A stretch of DNA of 64,000 nucleotides from Arcuatula senhousia (taxonomy: Eukaryota > Mollusca > Bivalvia > Mytilida > Mytilidae). The notes below the pieces were generated by a model that was not told the origin of the DNA, did not search any database, and worked only from the letters and a program-made list of their open reading frames with translations. The position numbers and the translations under genes are program-made. The stretch covers positions 52,984,686-53,048,685 of the forward strand of contig OZ020306.1 of NCBI GenBank assembly GCA_963971305.1. Reading direction: 5' to 3'. Below are positions 1 through 10,599 of this stretch, piece after piece (position 1 is the stretch's first letter; each line of letters opens with the position of its first letter).

Positions 1-1734
1 TATGGTCAGAAAATATCGAAAAATTACGTTTTGTACAGGTCCCCTTTAACAACATCAAACGGTTAAATTTGGATTTTTTTTCCCTACAAGATCACACTCG
101 AAATGATTTTTATATCACATGATAAAATATTTGTCTTTATTCATTATTTGCAATTGAAATTTTCAAAAACAATCATTATTTTCTAAAATTTTCATCAATT
201 TTAAAAACATGAATAAAAGTGGCAATTTTTTCCCTATCTTTAACTCGTGCAACATTAATTGCCATCAAATTCAAACAAACGGTATAACGAGGTCAAGAAA
301 ATGCAATAAGACTACTTTTTAGTTAAAAACTGTATAGTTCAGACGAAATTGAATTATGATAAAATTATAAAGATAAATATGTCAGATGTAGAGAAAATTG
401 AATGTAAATGATCTGGAAAACTGTTGGATTGTACCGTATTTTCATTTTTATTATGATTTGATTGATTAATACTGATTTCCAGAATTGATGTAAATATGAA
501 CAGTTTGTGCATTTTTGGGGTTGTTTAGAGACAGGAAAACTAATATAGGGTAGTTGTTGGTTGTTCTAACCTTTGGTGTCCGATAAAAGTAAGGTTTTAA
601 CATTTTGTCAAAGGTGTTACAGTTAATTGTGTCACCCTTTCCATGTTGAGATATAGCCAAAATCGTACCATAGGGAATAAAGCAATTAACTAATATCTAA
701 ATCTAGTTTTCAAAGAATTTCGCAACCTGCTTCTTAAATATATTATAGACGAATGATAATTCTGCCACCATAAAGGCATCAATATACGACATTTGATTAC
801 CTCTTGAAAGCGTCGCCTTTTTCCACATCTTGGGCCATGACAATCTAACAGCAAGTTTTACATTTTTCATGTGTGGGCTGCACCTGCAATCTGAAGCCGA
901 CTGCATGACCCTAAGTAATACTCTAACAAAAGAACTAGATAAGATCGACTTTACAATGGTAAAATTCTATTTCAATACTGTATCGAGGTTTTCATGTAAT
1001 CTTGAACTTTATGGTTTTACATCATTTTGTGACACCCCTCTGACAAAATCCTGGATCCGCCCATGGTGTACTTGACTTTTGAGGTGTGTTTTTTGTGTTG
1101 TATTGTATAAAAGTTCGACTAGAAAATAATATAAAATGCCTTTATTTTTTGGCAAAAATGTTAGAGATAATGTTACGGACATCTATTTGCAATTCATTGT
1201 ATAAACTCACACGTAAGCATTAGACATCAAACGTAAGATTAACCCGGTATCTTAACTCAATATTAGCCCGATGAAGCATTAAAAGTTTTGAAAATGTGTT
1301 AAAAAATAATTTAACACAAAGTCATTAAAAATTCATTCACATTTTAGTAGCTTCATATAAAATACACTTTACTGAAACCTTAGGGCAGACGCAGTTATGT
1401 TCTAAATAAAGGGGGTTTTACGCTCAGATGCCACACAAGTGTGGGGGCAGACGAATTTTGCCTGAAATTAATACCAAATTAGAACAAAATAATCGCCTGA
1501 AACCAGATGTTCCCGAAAAACACCCCCGCCAGTATATCTGCCACTGTTTCTAATATAATATAAATACACTATGTTTTTAGTCGTCTTTCAAGCTTTTGAC
1601 CGGAATATCAAAATTTGGATCTTTACTGGCGAAACATGCGTCGGGCAAAAATAAAGTTATAGAGAAGTGGCGAAAACACAATAAACCCCCTCGAATGGCA
1701 AACTGTCGAATATCTTTATGGTTTATTCCTTGAA
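1..1734. other. AT-rich non-coding stretch
   Basis: I see no gene, RNA gene or recognisable repeat here. Open frames are short, lack family motifs and sit in AT-rich sequence. The stretch ends where the tail of the minus-strand LINE begins. Confidence 0.6.
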
Positions 1735-1924
1735 TACTTTGAATACTTTATTCTCATAAACATTATGTTACAGAGAAAATATAAACAATACAAAATTACA
1801 ATAATATCATGTGTAAACAAACATAGCTAACCCGGAGGAACGACCTTCGTAAAAATAATTTTTATAAATTTTGACAAACAATTAAGAATAGTTATATCTT
1901 TTGAACTAAACAATTGAGCGAACT

Positions 1925-2293
1925 TTAATGTATTAGGATTTGAATGACAAAATCGTGGTAGCATATTTTTCTGTCTTTACCAAAAAATTTACATTTCATA
2001 ATATAGTGGTATTCGTCCCCAATGTCATTTAAATTACACAATAAACACATTCTCTCGTCTCTTGGGGTTCGCTGCCATCTTCCTGTTTCTATTGGCAAGC
2101 GATGACACCCGGTTCTATATTTTATGATATTTTTGGCTAGATAAGGAGTTAACTTAATTAAATATTCTTCAAAACAAAATTCTGTTTTAAATAATCTATA
2201 ACAAAGAGTTTTTGGAGAATTAAAAATCTCTGACTTCCAATTTTGTATAAACTGGTCTTTTAAACGTTGCAGAACACATTTCTCAACCCACAA
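1925..2293 (-). pseudogene. LINE ORF2 C-terminal fragment with Cys/His motif
   Basis: This 122-residue frame matches the C-terminal end of the other two LINEs of this type in the window. It has the ERGRY-like segment (here TGRWQRTPRDERMC) followed by CLLCNLNDIGDEYHYIMKC, a CxxC...HxxxxC pattern. It is separated from the RT fragment by the nested insertion at 2452-2653 and by a frameshift near 2320, where the preceding LINE residues run in another frame. The function of this domain is not established; nucleic-acid binding is a reasonable guess. Confidence 0.7.
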
Positions 2294-2451
2294 AGAAAAA
2301 AAATAATTTTGCGAATTCCAAATATTTGATAGGCCACAATTATCAAAATATTTTTAACAAAACATATCCATTTTGTTTCATAACCATAATCATTGAAATA
2401 CACATTTAAAAGTTTATATATATAATACAGAAGAATTTTTTTTTGTGGATA

Positions 2452-2653
2452 AAATGAATGAAGAAGATAAACTGAAATATATATTGAATCCGGATCCAAA
2501 GGAACATGCGAGATTGCTGGGCTCCTTTTTGAAACAGTCTCTTTCACTGAGGACAGGGGGCAATGCTATTTCTTAATTGGTTCTTTGTTTTGAATGTTTG
2601 TTTTGTTTGTAGCTATTGACCCCTTGGGGTGTAATTTGCTCAAAAATAAACTT
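2452..2653 (+). mobile_element. Short 3' LINE fragment nested in an opposite-strand LINE
   Basis: About 200 bases nearly identical to the 3' end of the LINE at 8222-10598 (its bases 10398-10598). It starts at a shared AAATGAATGAAGAAG and ends at the AATAAACTTA tail. It interrupts the minus-strand LINE between its RT and C-terminal parts. The high similarity to the longer copy suggests the same, relatively recent, family. It fits a severely 5'-truncated, dead-on-arrival insertion. I could not define a target-site duplication. Confidence 0.8.
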
Positions 2654-3436
2654 ATTAACAAGTCGACACCAAAACTTAATCAATCTTATCTTAGCTGTCA
2701 ATAAAAGTGAATATCTTCCTAATTCCCCACACACTATATTACTAGGTGTAGATTGTTTTACACCAAGAATGATTTTACAGAAGCGCAAATGCACTTTTTC
2801 TAAAAGTTGTAAATTTTCAAATCCCCAAACTTCGGAGCCGTATAATAATATAGGTACAACAGCTTTTTCAAACATATCTATTTGACACTCGATTGATAAG
2901 TTGTGTCGTCGACATCTCTGTAATACAATGAACATATATTTTGTAGCTTGTTCTTTTAAATGATTTCTAGTTTTGATAAAACTACCACTTCTTGAGAAAA
3001 ATACTCCTAAATATTTATAACTTTTTACAATTTCTATTTCTTTACCTTTTAAGAGAAATTTAGTATTTGTTTCTCTACCTTTAGAAAAAATCAATATTTT
3101 AGTTTTATCAACATTTACCTTGAGTTTCCACAAATCACAAAAATTGTCAAAATTGTCACGCATAAATTGTAAATCAGTTTCTGATGCATAAAGTAAAATG
3201 AGAAGTTTGATGTATAACAAAAGTTCATTTTCAATATCACAGCTAACTGACTTGAGCCCTTGTACATTGTTTTGTTCTAAATAAGTTTGTAAATCATTGA
3301 GATATAGGGAAAATAACACAGGTAAAAGGTTCTCGCCTTGTCTAACTCCTATTTCACATTTAAATAGACCTGAACATTCATTGTTATTTCTAATATAGGA
3401 TTTGACATCATTATACATATTTTGAATAACTCGCAA
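2652..3436 (-). pseudogene. LINE reverse transcriptase, palm/thumb fragment lacking the catalytic Asp pair
   Basis: The frame shows the RT motif GVRQGENLLPVLFSLYLND near its N-terminus and, later, KVNVDKTKILIFSKG and the thumb block SYKYLGVFFS. Where family members have YADDTVILAES, this copy reads LLYASETDL. An in-frame loss of about 24 bases has removed both catalytic aspartates. Its last 20 or so codons are not LINE protein; they are the antisense of the nested plus-strand LINE tail. The polymerase is dead by this deletion as well as by the flanking frameshifts. Confidence 0.75.
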
Positions 3437-3798
3437 AAATTTACCATCAATATTGTTTTCTAACAGTTTATAAAATAAAGAATTTCTATGAACAAAGTCA
3501 AAGGCTTTCTCAAAGTCTATGAAAGCACAATGTAATTCTTTTTTTTAAGACGTAATAATTCAGTTAATGCATATAATGAAAAAAAATGTGATCATATGTT
3601 GAATAACCACTTTGAAAACCCGCTTGGTTTTCGTGTAATAAATCAAACTCATCAAGATATTTATTCAACCTTGCATTTAAAACTGAAGTAAATATTTTAC
3701 CCAGACATGACAGTAATGTGACTGGTCTATAATGTTTTTGTTCTAGCTTATCTCCCTTGTTTTTTATAAATTGGTATTATAATACCTGTAAGCCAAGA

Positions 3799-4095
3799 TT
3801 AAGGCACAAAGCCCGTATCAAAAATAACATTAAACAAAAGTTCAAAAATACTGCTCATCTTATCAAATGAGGAAGAGATATATTCGATAATAATTTTGTC
3901 ATCTCCCGATGATTTGTTGCTCTTGGAATTTCTAATGGCATTGCCAATCTCATCTTTCGTAATTCTACTGTTAAGTGTATCGTTTAAGTTATTATTCTCA
4001 TTTGATTCTATAACAAATATATCACCATCGAGATGTTTGTCAGTGTTTAAGTCTTTAAAAAATTCAAATAGAGTTTCCGTTGGTATTTTAGTCAT
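3799..4095 (-). pseudogene. LINE reverse transcriptase, N-terminal fragment
   Basis: A 98-residue open frame whose centre reads as the region just before RT motif 1 of LINE polymerases (alternating Asn/Ser and a GDDKI segment in place of the usual AxGPDxI). The reading frame is lost at its end, but RT-like sequence resumes in other frames through 3800-3545 (a segment with PVTLLSCLGKIF and the motif A core FIDFEKAFD). It belongs with the two downstream minus-strand fragments. It is a decayed copy that cannot make a working polymerase. Confidence 0.65.
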
Positions 4096-4110
4096 TTCCT
4101 TTTCCTAATT

Positions 4111-4983
4111 GTCCCACATTTTAAAAATATGCTATTCCCCACATTATGAGTTCTGATTGTCCCACATTTTTGTTCAAGGTAAATGATTCTTAGATAAACA
4201 AAAAATGTTTTTATAGTCATTATAATTAATGTTAAAAAAATCTGAAAGAACTTGCAAGACTTAAAATCATGTTAAAAAATATATATATTAGTTCTTTAAA
4301 AGTGCAACTAGAATATATAATATCAACAAAAAAAAAAATTAATTTAGTTTACCAATTTAGATAAAAAAAAATAATAGGAATGCGCCAGTTCATAGATCCT
4401 TTGAATCATTCGTCTTTTTTTTTTTTCATAAATAAGTACAAATTTTATTGATTTTATGGACATGTTAGAGGTAAATTAAAGTTAACGAATTTTCATGTTT
4501 GAAGACTTTTACACCAAAACACCCCTTTCCCCTATCCAACTTAATTTAAAATGTAGGTTTGAAATATGCGCCAGAATTTTGCAGACTCAAAATATCAGGG
4601 TTTGACCTTAAAAATCTCCATGTTCTGACCAGATTTCAAATGTCAAACATGTATATTCTGAAAGCTAAAAAATAAACCTTCAATATGGTTAAACACATTC
4701 CATGAGGTTTTGGTAATTTTTTTTTTCGAGCCCTTCACGCTGCTCGCCTAACTGAATATTATACTACAGGTCTGATTAAAGAATCAAAATTAAAGCTTTC
4801 AAGATAAGTCGCTGGTACATGTTTGAAACTCCACATATATATTTTTTTAAATAAAAGACGGCCTTTAGCCCTATCTTTGCAAGTTCTTGTATTATAGATC
4901 TTTTAAATCTGTCCTTTCTGTCAAGTTTTCCTAGAAAGGTATATATTCTTGTACCTCTATAAGATGTGAGTTCTGATAGAAAA
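4111..4983. other. AT-rich non-coding stretch
   Basis: No gene or family recognised. It contains poly-A and poly-T runs and no supported open frame. Confidence 0.5.
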
Positions 4984-6815
4984 AAATCACTGTCGTGTAC
5001 GTGAGAAGGATCGGTCATTTCAAGATGGCACACACTTCGTTGGGCCAAATCAGGGGGGTTTCTTTTCAGTGGTATTGCATGAAATCTACAGCACTTTACA
5101 AAATCTTATATATCTCCAAAGGAAGGTAATAGAATTGTCTACTACATATAAAAGACTGATGGAAAAAATCATGGATGGATTTTCCATACAAGACTCCCAA
5201 AGTCGAGTAAACATCTGAAATGAAAATCGAAGCGGGCATTTCTCCTGAAATCGGTAATTTTACACAAAACTATAGGCTTTACTTACCGAAACGCAACTCT
5301 GGAAGCATTCATTAATCGGAAGCTACGAATATATGTTGAAATTCACAATTGAGGTTCACAATTTAGATATAAATATTGGTCACAGCCAGCATCCTAAGTA
5401 TGCATTTTGCTAAGCATCATAAGGTGCATTTACCTTATACCAATAAATGATGTGGCACTTGTCTGTAAGTGGTTATGAACTTTAACTACTAGTATTCTTC
5501 TGTTAGTGGTCATTCATTCGAAAAAAGATAGATCACAGCCAGCGCCAAAAGCATGCTTTGTGCTCAGCATCACTAGGTGGAACAACCATACCAATATGGT
5601 TGATGTGGCATATTGTCTGTAAGCAAGAATGGATCTTGACCACCTTCGGTAAGTTCATGCGGACTCCGACGCTCGGAGTATTACTTGACCCCCCCATGCG
5701 TCTAACTCGAATGATCCAAGCCCTATCCGTATTCGCATACTTCGGCGGTTAATGTAGCGACTGCAAGGAGCGAAATATAGCGACTGTACGTATTATTCGG
5801 GTTACCATGCGTCGTGTTCGTTAGCTAAAATTCTAATCGATATTTGAAATCATTGAATTGTGAATACATAACTTTTCTGTAATTCTTTTATTTTTGTTAT
5901 CAATGTATAGTCAACTAGATTCAGTTCAACTTTTTCATCAATCAAACAATGATCTGAAAGAGTAGATTTCTGATATGGGTCTGGGTCATGACATGGAAAA
6001 ATCAAATTTTAGATGTCACAGTTCACGGTAAAAATATTCTTGTAATCACAATTCACGAAAAACTAAAAATAAACCAATCACGCATAACAAAAATACCCTA
6101 ATCAATCCATTCGTAGATGTGCCTGGGCTGATTTTTTTTTTGGCAAGAAGTTGAACCGTACATGTGTGTATTTGCATCTTATCATTGATTTTCTTCGTCA
6201 GTGGGCTCAATTCCAATTACTTTTCCTAATGGACAATAAATAAAGCCCAAATACTGTCTATTTCGTACATATCTCTTGTATTTAAAATGTTTCTACATTG
6301 GAAGACCGATCCTGAACAAAAATTCGACAGAAGTCCGATCCTGAACACATTTTCTCAAGATTAATATGCAAATTACCACAGGACTGCTCCTTGACAAAAA
6401 CAAAACTTTTATATCTAAATTGTGAACATCGTTCAACATATATTCGTACAATATGAACGGCGATTGGTGGCTCCCGATTAATGAATGCTTCCCGAGTTGC
6501 GTTTTGGTAAGTAAAGCCTATGGTTTTGTGTAAAATTACAGATTTCAGGAGAAATGCCCGCTTCGATTTTCATTTCAGATGTTTACTCGACTTTGGGAGT
6601 CTTGTATGGAAAATCCATCCATGCTTTTTTTCCATCGGTCTTTTATATGTAGTTGACAATTCTATTACCTTCCTTCGGAGATATATAAGATTTTGTAAAG
6701 TGCTGTAGATTTCATACAATACCACTGAAAAGAAACCCCCCTGATTTGACCCAACGAAGTGTCTGCCATCTTGAAATGACCGATCCTTCTTACGTACACG
6801 ACAGTGAAATTGTCT
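4984..6815. repeat. Foldback repeat with ~390-bp inverted arms
   Basis: The arms at about 4984-5375 and 6405-6815 are inverted copies of each other, roughly 85-90% alike by eye. The outer ends share CACTGTCGTGTACGT and a GGATCGGTCAT block. The 1-kb spacer holds two diverged direct copies of a unit beginning GTCACAGCCAGC/ATCACAGCCAGC (about 5380-5490 and 5530-5640). No transposase frame is seen; open frames inside the arms are antisense coincidences. A non-autonomous foldback DNA element is the likely identity. Target duplications were not found. Confidence 0.7.
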
Positions 6816-7859
6816 GACACAAGAAATTTTCACCATGAAATATCATTATATTGGTTAAAATTCAAAACAAAGTTATTTTAAAAATTGGCAAACTTAAACG
6901 CTTTTATAGTCAACATTAAAAGAAACAAACATCAAACATGTAGGCAAAAAATTGTGAAAGACTCAAGAGATACTTTTAAGCAACATTTAACTACTATACA
7001 TTTTATAAATATCTAAACATATAGGTCTATGTCGATTAAATAGATTTTTACTACATGCAACATCTGTTACATGAATATGTTTTTGCGAATACTTCTTGCA
7101 ATTTTCAATAAAAGACTATTAAACATACCTATTTACTCAGTCTACTCCAACGGAAAAAATATCAAATGTTCAGATAACAAAGAACAAAAGATTCACTTGA
7201 TTGCGTTAAAAAATGCTTTATGAACAAAATTATTACATACAAGGTGTGTTCTAAATACAACAAATAAAGGAATTGTTAAGACATGGATACAAGCCAAAAA
7301 AGACATTTCTAATCCCGTCGCTTTATTGAAGGAATTCACATTGCAGAATATTTGTACTAAAACAACTGGCGTGTTTGTTTTTAATTACTAAACCCTAACA
7401 ATTTAAATCTGATCTTACGCATATACATATGGAGGTTTAAACATTCTATTGGTTCATCGATTGATTTTGGTTCAAATAAATGAACTAAATATCTGAAAAT
7501 ATTCTTTTTATTTATAATGTTAGTATGAGTTATTACAATGTCATATCATTTTTCTTTAAATCAGGATACAAAAGCAACAAAAGATGCAAATAAGTTACCA
7601 ACGCCAGATTTTTTTATCCTCCTCGTAGTGGATGGCTAACAATACGAATTTCATATTTTGTTAAAAACTAAAAAAAGGACCTAAATTCAAACCTCCCTAA
7701 AAATAAACTGGAATTCATGTTTTGATTGTGTTAATACAGTTCTTTAGTTTTACTGTAAGTCCTGGATTAAAAGGTGGGCAGATGCCAAATCTTTAGACAA
7801 TTTTAAAAATCATGAATTTAATGGCCATTGTTAAACCTATTACCCATTTTCAAAACTCC
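6816..7859. other. AT-rich non-coding stretch
   Basis: No gene or known repeat is recognised before the first Penelope-like residues appear near 7900. Confidence 0.45.
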
Positions 7860-8221
7860 TTTGTAGAATTTCGGTTCCACACTTGCATCAACAGAATGAA
7901 GTCCAAACTCCGTTTGTTAGGTTCGTGGTATGTTTTTTGTTCCTGTGGATAAAGCAGCTAACAATGTTGTTGTGATACATGTATGACAGGAGTATTACCT
8001 TGACGTTTTATACTATGAAATTACAGGCTCATGCACCTTCATTCACGTTCAGTCTACGGAAGAAAGTATTATTGACGATTATATCATATCAACCACAGCA
8101 CTGCGGGCAGCCCCGACACACAATAAATTTCCCAATATGTACTGGATACCTAAATTACACAAAACCCCATATAAATCCCGTTTTATATCTGCTTCTAGTA
8201 AGTGTTCTCTGAGTAAAGGAG
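7860..8221 (+). pseudogene. PLE reverse transcriptase, upstream fragment
   Basis: PLE-type residues occur in at least two frames. The DKAANN segment is characteristic of the region before RT motif 1, and the WIPKLHK segment of the fingers. A frameshift near 7975 separates them. The fragment ends abruptly at the LINE insertion after the codons for SLSK. Confidence 0.7.
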
Positions 8222-8278
8222 TTAAAGAAATGTGCAAAGAAGAAGAAGCATGAAGCTCAGAAAAAACTTATCTCAGAC

Positions 8279-10108
8279 TTGTTTAATTGCAGCTCCAAGG
8301 ACCCTAAAAAATTCTGGAAATTATTAAAATCTAAGTCGGATAAAGATATAACATTTAACGATGAAAGTGACATTAATGCAGATTTATTTAGTGAACATTT
8401 TCGAAACCAAGGAAATTACGAAAATACTAATTCTGAGTTTCACCATAACATAGACAATTTAGATGATTCTACTTTTAAGAATATAAATGAAGTTACAGAT
8501 AGCCCAATAACAATAGCTGAAGTTAAAAAAGTCGTGCGTTCTCTCAAAACAAATAAGGCTGCTGGTCCAGATAGAATATTAAATGAAATATTAAAGTATA
8601 GCTATCCTGTAACTTCAAAGGCTGTCACAAAATTATTTAATTTGGTCTTTAGGTCAGGTAATTATCCACAAAGTTGGAACAAAGCCTTTATCATACCAAT
8701 ATTTAAATCTGGTGATAGAAATGATCCAAACAACTACAGAGGTATTTCATTGTTAAATTGTATTTCCAAAGTTTTTAGTGCTGTACTCAACAATAGAATC
8801 ATGAAATTCATGAATGATAAATTTTCGGAAATGCAATTTGGTTTCCGTCCAAACCATGGGACTACTGACAGTATTTTTATTTTTAAAACCCTTAAAAACA
8901 AGTACTTATCTTTTCAAAAGCAAAATATTTATGTATGTTTCGTGGACTTGCGTAAAGCCTTTGACTCTATATGGAGAAAAGCTTTATTATATAAACTAAA
9001 TGAAAATGGTAGATCTACTATGATAGATATAATAAAAAATATGTACACTGATAGCATGTCATCCATAAAAGTAGATGGCTGCCATTCATTTTTTTTCAAA
9101 ATAGATAGAGGTGTTAGACAGGGAGATTCTTTAAGTCCCACATTGTTCAATATATATGTAAATGATATTCCAAAACTCTTTATAGATAACGATAATTTTC
9201 CTTTGACTCTAGAAAAATCAAAAATTGGAAGTTTGCTTTTTGCGGATGACCTTCTTATTCTCTCTGAAACCAAAGAAGGTCTACAAAACAGTCTGAAAAA
9301 GTTATCAAACTATTGTGATAATTGGCAACTTACAGTTAATGTACAAAAAAACAAAACTATGATATCAGGGGGGAAATATAGAAAGTCAAGAGACACTATA
9401 CAATTCTATTACAAAAATGTTTTAATTGAAACTGTAAGGGAATTTAGATTTTTAGGAAACTATATAACGGAAAATGGAAGTCTGATCCTTTCTGCCAAAA
9501 TTTTATCACAGAAAGCTATGAAGGTATTATATTCTTTAAAGGGCCTTACTAGCCAAATAAACCAGCTTCCAGCAAAATTATCCTGTCATTTATTTGATTC
9601 ACTAGTTCGTCCAGTTCTTACATTCAATGCAGAAATTTGGTATATGGAAATTTATCAAAAATACTTTAATTCGGACAAAAGGGCATCAGCAAAAAATGAG
9701 AAACCTGACTATTTTAGTTTTTTAGATAAATCAATTGTTGATAAAGTTCACACCAAATTTTGTAAATACACTCTTTCCGTTAAAAAATCCTCGAGTAATA
9801 TAGCAACTAGAGCAGAGTTGGGTAGAGAACCAATAGATAGTTATGTTAAAACTCAAAGTCTTTTATATGAAGATAGACTAATTAATAGTGATATACCTAT
9901 TTTGAAAGAATGTTACGATGTCTCGAAATTTTTACATTCCAAAGGGATTTATACTTGGTATTCTTATGTTCAACATGTTAGAAAAGATTTAAGATTGTCA
10001 TATGATTTATACACAAATAGAAATAAAAATGTAAATTTCAAATTAAACAAGAATTGTTACAAAAGGGAGTCTACCAAGAAAAATTTAGAGAAAAAATTGA
10101 AAAATTAG
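8279..10108 (+). CDS. LINE reverse transcriptase (RT domain, 5'-truncated)
   Basis: A 609-residue open frame; the frame is in fact open from about 8225, so the Met at 8279 is only the first available and not a true start. RT motifs run in order: NKAAGPDRILNEILK (about residues 94-108), the motif A core FVDLRKAFDSIW (about 222), GVRQGDSLSPTLFNIYVNDI (about 279), the catalytic FADD (residues 321-324) and the thumb-side EFRFLGNYI. The catalytic aspartates are intact. It would copy element RNA at a nicked target, but its own endonuclease is missing. At about residue 600 a frameshift near 10070 takes the protein out of frame, and the true C-terminus continues at 10054-10383. Confidence 0.85.
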   Translation: MFNCSSKDPKKFWKLLKSKSDKDITFNDESDINADLFSEHFRNQGNYENTNSEFHHNIDNLDDSTFKNINEVTDSPITIAEVKKVVRSLKTNKAAGPDRILNEILKYSYPVTSKAVTKLFNLVFRSGNYPQSWNKAFIIPIFKSGDRNDPNNYRGISLLNCISKVFSAVLNNRIMKFMNDKFSEMQFGFRPNHGTTDSIFIFKTLKNKYLSFQKQNIYVCFVDLRKAFDSIWRKALLYKLNENGRSTMIDIIKNMYTDSMSSIKVDGCHSFFFKIDRGVRQGDSLSPTLFNIYVNDIPKLFIDNDNFPLTLEKSKIGSLLFADDLLILSETKEGLQNSLKKLSNYCDNWQLTVNVQKNKTMISGGKYRKSRDTIQFYYKNVLIETVREFRFLGNYITENGSLILSAKILSQKAMKVLYSLKGLTSQINQLPAKLSCHLFDSLVRPVLTFNAEIWYMEIYQKYFNSDKRASAKNEKPDYFSFLDKSIVDKVHTKFCKYTLSVKKSSSNIATRAELGREPIDSYVKTQSLLYEDRLINSDIPILKECYDVSKFLHSKGIYTWYSYVQHVRKDLRLSYDLYTNRNKNVNFKLNKNCYKRESTKKNLEKKLKN

Positions 10109-10383
10109 ACGAAAACAGTAAACTACAAGTATTTAAATTGGTAAAGAATGAATATAATTGTGAAAAGTATTTAGATAGTTTGAATTCGGAATACAGAAAA
10201 ATTATTTGTCAAATGAGAATAAGTGATCACCCATTATTAATTGAAAGAGGCAGATATACAAAAATACCTAGAAATCTTAGATTATGCAATTCATGTAACG
10301 AAATTGAAGATGAATTTCACTTTATATTAAAATGCACTTTGAATGAAAATTTTCGTACAGATTTTTTAAAAGCCTTTAGTTAG
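10054..10383 (+). pseudogene. LINE ORF2 C-terminus, frameshifted from the RT frame
   Basis: This frame overlaps the end of the RT frame by about 55 bases and carries its natural continuation: a Lys-rich helix, then IERGRYTKIPRNLRLCNSC and EIEDEFHFILKC. The closing pattern is CxxC...HxxxxC. The same motif closes the LINEs at 1925-2293 and 61612-62666, so the shift here is most simply a small indel in the A-rich sequence near 10070. A programmed frameshift is less likely. The domain's role is unknown. Confidence 0.7.
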
Positions 10384-10599
10384 ATATTTTTGATCAAATG
10401 AATGAAGAAGATAAACTGAAATATATATTGAATCCGGATTCAAAGGAACATGTGAGATTGCTGGGCTCCTTTTTGAAACAGTCTCTTTCACTGAGGACAG
10501 GGGGCAATACTATTTCTTAATTGTTTCTTTGTTTTGAATGTTTGTTTTGTTTGTAGCTATTGACCCCTTGGGGTGTAATTTGCTCAATAAACTTATGAC

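Larger units (their letters stand above)
1735..4110 (-). mobile_element. Degenerate LINE (Nimb/I-like), 5'-truncated, minus strand
   Basis: Read on the minus strand, this holds the remains of a LINE reverse transcriptase in order: N-terminal RT from about 4095, fingers and palm through 3800-2660, and the C-terminal cysteine/histidine region at 2293-1925. The frame is broken at several places (about 3799, 3545 and 2320). A plus-strand fragment of a related LINE is inserted at 2452-2653. The 3' end near 1735 carries an AATAAA-like motif followed by a repeated GTATTCAAA tail, as expected of target-primed LINE ends. No endonuclease domain is present. The clade is inferred from the closing cysteine motif shared with the other two Nimb-like copies in the window. 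Confidence 0.8.
8222..10598 (+). mobile_element. 5'-truncated LINE (Nimb/I-like) inserted in the PLE
   Basis: The insert opens directly inside LINE coding sequence (Lys-rich region before the RT) and ends in a 3' UTR that closes with AATAAACTTA near 10598. It lacks an endonuclease and ORF1, as expected from incomplete reverse transcription. The 3' 200 bases recur at 2452-2653. It is the best-preserved LINE here: one long RT frame followed by a frameshifted C-terminus. Confidence 0.85.

Noticed and set aside
6520..6836. Frames on both strands at 6.5-6.8 kb
   Set aside because: They are inside the inverted arms of the foldback repeat, and the antisense arm shows the matching shadow.
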